Shown here one piece after another: positions 14,311 through 18,385 of a stretch of 18,385 nt of DNA. Every line of letters starts with the position of its first letter. Position 1 is the first letter of the stretch. Below the pieces are notes generated by a model, which searched no databases, was not told the origin of the DNA, and worked only from the letters and a program-made list of their open reading frames with translations. A program made the position numbers and the translations under genes. This DNA is from Bacilli bacterium (GTDB lineage: Bacteria > Bacillota_I > Bacilli_A > RFN20 > CAG-826), in contig JAEDJP010000019.1 in the NCBI GenBank assembly GCA_016296285.1, positions 1-18,385 on the forward strand, given 5' to 3'.

Positions 14311-17027
14311 TCGCCCATTTCCTCCAGCGCCTTGGCGCAGCGACAGCAAAGGTGCTCGCCTTCACGCTCGACGAGCTCCGAGACCTTTTGCCTGCAGCGA
14401 GGGCAAAGCTCTCCTTCACCCACGGTAGCCGAAGCCGAATCCGATTCGCCTGTTGCCAAACGGACCTTGGAAACCATGAAGAATTTCGAAAGCATCTCAT
14501 CGGAATTCGAGCGGAGGATTTCCAAGAGATTGTCGTCGGCTATCGTCAAAGAGAGAGCGGCGTCGGTCGACGAGCCGAACAGTCCCTTTGCCCTTCCTTC
14601 TTCCAAGGCTTTCAGCCCAATATCTCTCAAATGCACGAAGGATGCGTAATCATCGAGGATAACCGGACTATATGCATGGCTTTCTTTGGGCATGTCTTCA
14701 AGTTGAGCAAATTCCTTCTTGTTGCCAGGCAAATAAGAATGCACTTCTTCCATCGTGAAAGGAATGATCGGCGTAAGCAATCTCGAAACGTCGCGCGCAA
14801 CTTGATAGATGACGTTTTGGATTGCTTTTCTCCGCGAAGAATTCGTTGGATCGCAATAGAGGATATCTTTGGCGTAATCCAAGTAGAACGAGGACATGTC
14901 GCTCGAGAGGAAAGTGATGACCGCGTTCGTAACCCCGGGGAAGTCATAGTTCTCAAAACAGGCAAGGGCCTTGTTTTTCACCGCTTCTAGCTTTGCCAAA
15001 ACGAAAAGATCGAGCAAAGACGATTCCCCTTGGTACCCTTCCGGATCGTAATCCCCGAGGTTCCCAAGCATGAACTTGAAAGTATTGCGGATTTTCCGGT
15101 AATTGTCCGTGGTGGTCTTTATGATGGATTCCCCAAGTCGCACGTCGGCGTGATAATCAACGCTTCCCGCCCAAAGCCTCAAAATATCGGCGCCGTATTG
15201 GTTGGCCAATTTGTTCGGGTCGATACCGTTTCCAGCCGATTTCGACATTTTTGCCCAGGATTCGTCCATGACCCAGCCATGGGTAGCGCAAGCTTTGAAG
15301 GGGGCGACTCCATTCACGGCCATCGAAACGATGAGCGAACTATTGAACCAGCCCCGATATTGATCCGAGCCTTCCAAATAAAGGTCGGCAGGGTATTTGA
15401 GGCCTCTTTCGACCAGCACGCCATTCCAGGACGAGCCCGAATCGAACCAAACGTCCATAATGTCCGTTTCTTTCCGGAAACCACCGTTTGGAGATGCGGG
15501 ATTCGCATATCCGTCAGGAAGCAAATCTTTTGCCGAAAGCTCAAACCAGACATTCGAACCCCGCTCGGCAATCAAATCGCGAATGTGGTCGAAAACGGGA
15601 CGTTCGATAATCGGAGTTCCATCCTCGTTGTAAATGATGGGAATAGGAACGCCCCAAACGCGTTGTCTAGAAATGCACCAATCCGCACGATCTTTAATCA
15701 TGTTCGTCATCTTGGCTTCGCCCCACGCGGGATACCATTTGATATCGTGAATCGCGTCCAAAAGGTTTTCGCGGATTGGCTCGATGGAGCAGAACCATTG
15801 CGGGGTCGCGCGGAAAATGACCGGTTTCTTGGTCCTCCAATCATGAGGATAACTATGAACGATGTCGATTTCTTTCAGAAGATGCCCGCTCTTCTCCAAC
15901 TCGTCGATGACGATGTCATTGGCTTCTTCGTAGAATTTCCCGTTGCACGGATCGCCTTCTTCAAGATGCATGAAGCCTTTCTCGTCAACAGGGCAGAAAG
16001 GCTTGATCCCGTATTTCAGAGATGCATTGAAATCGTCGACGCCGTGATCTGGGGCAATGTGGACAAGACCCGTCCCGGATTCTTCCGTGACGTAATCCGC
16101 GAGGATCAAAGGAGAATGGCGGCCATATAAAGGATGGGAATAAACGATGTTTTCCATCTCTTGACCCTTAAACGTCTTGAGAAGATTCGCATGGCCAAAG
16201 ACGTCTTCCTCGCCCAGCTTTTCAGCAAGGGAGCAAAGGAACACGATTTGCCCCTTATCCGTTTCGAATAAGCCGTATTCAAATTTTGGATTGGCGGCAA
16301 TGGCTTGGTTCGCGGGAATCGTCCAAGGCGTGGTTGTCCAGATCAAAAATTTTGCCCCGGCAGGAACAATGCCCTTCCCGTCGACGATATCCATCGTGAC
16401 GTACATCGTTTTCGCCCCGACGTCGTGATATTCCACTTCCGCTTCCGCCAGAGCGGATTCGCTCGAAGGGGACCAATATACAGGTTTGACGCCCTTGAAA
16501 ATCAACCCTTTGAGCGCCATCTCGGCAAAGACATCGATTTGCCTGGCCTCGAATTCAGGGAGAAGCGTGAGATAAGGCTTGTCGTAATCGCCCAAACAAC
16601 CAAGGCGGAGAATTTGTTCCTTCTGATGCTCAACCTGCTTTTTGGCATATTCCTCGCAGATTTTACGGAACTCGGGAATGGGGGTGGTCTTTCGATTGAC
16701 GCCGCTCTTGGTTACGCGCGTCTCGATGGGAAGCCCGTGCGTATCCCAACCGAAAACGAAGGGTGTTTGATAACCGTCCATGTTTTTGAAACGGACAATA
16801 AAGTCCTTCAAGCAACGGTTGAGCGCGTGACCGCAGTGGATGTCCCCATTGGCATAAGGAGGGCCATCGTGAAGCATGAAAACCGGAGCGTTAATCCGGT
16901 TGTCATTCATCTTTTGGTAAAGGTTGCCCTTTTGCCAATTTTCTACCATTTTCGGCTCTTTTTCAGACAAGCCGGCCCGCATCGGGAATTCCGTCGAGGG
17001 CATTTTCAATGTTTCTTTTAAGTTCAT
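14307..17027 (-). CDS. ileS: Isoleucyl-tRNA synthetase
   Basis: Class I synthetase that charges tRNA-Ile. The 906 residues match the bacterial type. Signatures: PPYANGDIHCGHALN (HIGH-type motif HCGH at 64-67, with Cys where Ile or Val is common), GWDTHGLPIE, the editing-domain WTTTPWTIPAN, DVWFDSGSSW, KMSKS at 593-597, and a C-terminal zinc ribbon with Cys875/Cys878 and Cys894/Cys897. The ATG at 17027 follows a good GGAGG. It is controlled by an isoleucine T-box leader with its own promoter, and is first in ileS-lspA-rluD; lspA starts within its stop codon. The zinc ribbon and CxxC tail mark the bacterial (ileS1) type rather than the eukaryote-like, mupirocin-resistant type. Confidence 0.97.
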   Translation of the reverse strand: MNLKETLKMPSTEFPMRAGLSEKEPKMVENWQKGNLYQKMNDNRINAPVFMLHDGPPYANGDIHCGHALNRCLKDFIVRFKNMDGYQTPFVFGWDTHGLPIETRVTKSGVNRKTTPIPEFRKICEEYAKKQVEHQKEQILRLGCLGDYDKPYLTLLPEFEARQIDVFAEMALKGLIFKGVKPVYWSPSSESALAEAEVEYHDVGAKTMYVTMDIVDGKGIVPAGAKFLIWTTTPWTIPANQAIAANPKFEYGLFETDKGQIVFLCSLAEKLGEEDVFGHANLLKTFKGQEMENIVYSHPLYGRHSPLILADYVTEESGTGLVHIAPDHGVDDFNASLKYGIKPFCPVDEKGFMHLEEGDPCNGKFYEEANDIVIDELEKSGHLLKEIDIVHSYPHDWRTKKPVIFRATPQWFCSIEPIRENLLDAIHDIKWYPAWGEAKMTNMIKDRADWCISRQRVWGVPIPIIYNEDGTPIIERPVFDHIRDLIAERGSNVWFELSAKDLLPDGYANPASPNGGFRKETDIMDVWFDSGSSWNGVLVERGLKYPADLYLEGSDQYRGWFNSSLIVSMAVNGVAPFKACATHGWVMDESWAKMSKSAGNGIDPNKLANQYGADILRLWAGSVDYHADVRLGESIIKTTTDNYRKIRNTFKFMLGNLGDYDPEGYQGESSLLDLFVLAKLEAVKNKALACFENYDFPGVTNAVITFLSSDMSSFYLDYAKDILYCDPTNSSRRKAIQNVIYQVARDVSRLLTPIIPFTMEEVHSYLPGNKKEFAQLEDMPKESHAYSPVILDDYASFVHLRDIGLKALEEGRAKGLFGSSTDAALSLTIADDNLLEILRSNSDEMLSKFFMVSKVRLATGESDSASATVGEGELCPRCRQKVSELVEREGEHLCCRCAKALEEMGE

Positions 17028-17040
17028 AGGTCCTCCAAAG

Positions 17041-17072
17041 AAAAACGCCAGACCATCAAGGACGCTCTGGCG
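17041..17072 (-). terminator. T-box attenuator terminator of ileS
   Basis: Seven-base-pair basal stem, CGCCAGA/TCTGGCG (17046-17052 with 17066-17072), followed on the minus strand by five T. It includes the CGTCCTT that would otherwise pair with the T-box in the antiterminator. Confidence 0.88.
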
Positions 17073-17255
17073 CGCGGTACCACCTTGCTTCCCTGCCGAA
17101 AAGGCAGGACACTCTGAGCGGATAACGCCCGCTAACGGTTTCCCTACTCTATTTCAGGAAACAGGCTCCGAAGTGATGGTCGACGGTGCGCGCCCTTTCT
17201 CAGCTTCAGCAGGGCTCTCTGTCGTTGCGGTGTCGATCGTGTCTTCCTCCACGCC
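17041..17255 (-). promoter_or_regulatory. T-box leader (isoleucine) of ileS-lspA-rluD
   Basis: The minus-strand leader contains the T-box core AAGGTGGTACCGCG (complement of 17073-17086), and its CGTCCTT partner for the antiterminator follows. Stem I has the AGAGAG element; after it comes AUC (complement of 17175-17177), an isoleucine codon, in the context ACC-AUC-ACUUCGGAG typical of isoleucine T-boxes. A Stem III region (CGTTATCCG) and a small hairpin (CCTGCC/GGCAGG) lie between. Uncharged tRNA-Ile should bind and prevent the terminator. Both the element and its specifier are well supported. Confidence 0.95.
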
Positions 17256-17261
17256 GGGATA

Positions 17262-17290
17262 ATAATAGGTTCCTTTTGCGAAAATGGCAA
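17262..17290 (-). promoter_or_regulatory. Promoter of ileS-lspA-rluD
   Basis: -35 TTGCCA (complement of 17285-17290), a 17-base spacer, -10 TATTAT (complement of 17262-17267). Predicted start near 17255, giving a leader of about 228 bases. The best promoter in the window, beginning 12 bases after the ftsZ stop codon. A perfect inverted repeat (AATTCG at 17289-17294 with CGAATT at 17298-17303, three-base loop) overlaps the ftsZ stop and the edge of the -35; it may be a weak ftsZ terminator. Confidence 0.8.
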
Positions 17291-17301
17291 TTCGGAACGA
17301 A

Positions 17302-18385
17302 TTATTCCAATCCGTTTTTCAAAAAGTCGGGGAGAATGGAAGTGGCGAGAGCGGAATCATCGCCCGGATTGTTCTCTTCATCCCTTTCCGATTCCCGAAT
17401 CTTCTCTTCCCTGATATTGTCAACGCCGACACCGACCATCGTGCGAGAGCTGGGAGCTTGGAAAGTCGGAATGGACGTGAAATCGTATTCTTCGGTGAAA
17501 TCGCTTGCGATAACGGAGGCCAAAATGCCGTCTCCAAGCTGAGGATTAATCGAAACGCCGAATTTGATATCGACGTTGGTGCCGGCTTGCTCAATGATTC
17601 TTTGGACGCATTCCTGCGCTTCGTAAAGCGAAACGTCCGAACCGCAGGTGACGGCGCAAATGGCGCTGCGGGCGCCAGAGATGGAGGCTTCGAGAAGAGG
17701 GCTATTAATCGCGTTTTCCGCGGCTTCTTCCGCCTTGTGTTCGCCATGGCCTTCGCCAAAGCCAATCAAAGCGATGCCCGAATCTTTGAGAACGGACTTG
17801 ACGTCCGCGAAATCCAGGTTGATGACCGCAGGAAGCAAAATAAGCTCAACGACAGTTTTGACGGATTGGGCAAGGACCCTGTCGCTTTCGGAAAACGCCT
17901 GGGAAATAGGGAGATTGCCGGAAGCCATCAGAAGTTTGTCGTTGGAAACGATGATGATCGAATCCACGGCATCCTTCAGTTCGCTCAATCCCGCGACGGA
18001 ATTGGCGATTCTCGTTTTTCCTTCGAACGTGAAAGGCCGCGTGACAATACCAATTGTCAAGGCTCCCTCTTCCTTCGCGATTCGGGCAACAACAGGAGAG
18101 GCGCCCGTGCCAGTTCCTCCGCCCATGCCAGCCGCGATAAAAACCATATTGGCTCCGCGGACAATCGAACGAATCGTATCTTCTGATTGTTCCGCCGCGG
18201 CTTTCCCGACGGAAGGATCGCCGCCGGCCCCTAAACCATCGGTAACTTTTTCGCCCAAAACGATTCGGTTGGCCGCCTTGGACGTCGCGAGAGCTTGCTT
18301 GTCCGTGTTGAAAACATAGAATTCGACATTGTCGATCCGGTCATCAATCATCCGGTTAACGGCGTTGTTCCCGGCTCCCCCGCAT
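17302..18385 (-). CDS. ftsZ: Cell division protein FtsZ, lacking the first residues (cut by window edge)
   Basis: Tubulin-like GTPase that forms the division ring at midcell. The frame enters from the right edge at CGGAGNNAVNRM, so roughly the first 20 residues are outside the window; about 360 residues are visible. The ATG at 18351 is internal, not the start. Motifs: NTDKQAL, the GTP-binding tubulin signature GGGTGTGASP, and the T7 loop NLDFADVKSVL that completes the neighbour's active site. A variable acidic linker follows, then a C-terminal peptide (LPDFLKNG) of the kind that binds FtsA or SepF. The stop is TAA at 17302. The gene is followed directly by the ileS promoter; in Bacillus relatives sepF, ylm genes and divIVA come between. 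Confidence 0.97.
   Translation of the reverse strand, partial: CGGAGNNAVNRMIDDRIDNVEFYVFNTDKQALATSKAANRIVLGEKVTDGLGAGGDPSVGKAAAEQSEDTIRSIVRGANMVFIAAGMGGGTGTGASPVVARIAKEEGALTIGIVTRPFTFEGKTRIANSVAGLSELKDAVDSIIIVSNDKLLMASGNLPISQAFSESDRVLAQSVKTVVELILLPAVINLDFADVKSVLKDSGIALIGFGEGHGEHKAEEAAENAINSPLLEASISGARSAICAVTCGSDVSLYEAQECVQRIIEQAGTNVDIKFGVSINPQLGDGILASVIASDFTEEYDFTSIPTFQAPSSRTMVGVGVDNIREEKIRESERDEENNPGDDSALATSILPDFLKNGLE

Noticed and set aside
15030..16130. A 366-codon open frame on the plus strand opposite ileS
   Set aside because: Antisense shadow of ileS with no domain or ribosome binding site.
17284..18186. A 300-codon open frame on the plus strand opposite ftsZ
   Set aside because: Antisense shadow of ftsZ; it would also start within the ileS promoter region.
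1..18385. Mycoplasma-type genetic code (TGA as tryptophan)
   Set aside because: TGA ends lon, engB, mutS2, ileS and lspA at sensible family lengths, often overlapping the next start codon, and tryptophans are encoded by TGG.
1..18385. Mobile elements, CRISPR, phage or defence systems
   Set aside because: I saw no transposase or integrase motif, no regularly spaced repeats and no toxin-antitoxin pair; almost every base is accounted for by housekeeping genes and their signals.

Overview
The window is an ordinary housekeeping stretch of a bacterial chromosome with about 50% GC. It most resembles a member of the Bacilli near the Erysipelotrichia/Mollicutes branch (for example the gut RF39-type lineages), but lineage is an inference. 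Supporting signs are tRNA-sensing T-box leaders in front of valS and ileS, RNase HIII next to mutS2, a tig-lon-engB cluster, and a trigger factor with a lysine/alanine tail. TGA ends several genes exactly at the start codon of the next, so the standard bacterial code is used, not the Mycoplasma code. Genes are tightly packed: the largest gaps are the two T-box leaders (about 250 and 270 bases), and no gene-free stretch exceeds 300 bases.

Layout from left to right. Positions 1-1200 hold the N-terminal third of valyl-tRNA synthetase (minus strand) and its promoter and T-box leader. Positions 1209-5568 hold, in minus-strand order, tig, lon and engB. A promoter in front of tig has a perfect inverted repeat in its spacer, and a terminator overlaps the end of engB. 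Positions 5641-6543 hold an unrecognised helical protein (minus). It is divergent from a membrane-anchored PlsC-type acyltransferase (plus, 6660-7541). A two-way terminator separates the acyltransferase from a tRNA-Arg(UCU), which lies just downstream of uvrC and mutS2 (all minus). mutS2 is divergent from rnhC (plus, 11812-12768), with overlapping promoters. rnhC converges on rluD and their stop codons overlap. rluD, lspA and ileS (minus, 12765-17027) form one operon behind an isoleucine T-box leader. The window ends inside ftsZ (minus), whose first residues are missing.

Functionally, the genes cover protein folding and turnover (tig, lon), ribosome assembly and modification (engB, rluD), tRNA charging under amino-acid control (valS, ileS), lipoprotein and phospholipid processing (lspA, acyltransferase), genome maintenance (uvrC, rnhC, mutS2) and division (ftsZ). 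I found no mobile element, CRISPR array, phage gene or defence system. The points most worth a second look are the signs of leaderless or near-leaderless transcripts at three or four genes, the palindrome inside the tig promoter, the loss of the usual catalytic motif from the MutS2 Smr domain, and the very compact ftsZ-ileS junction.
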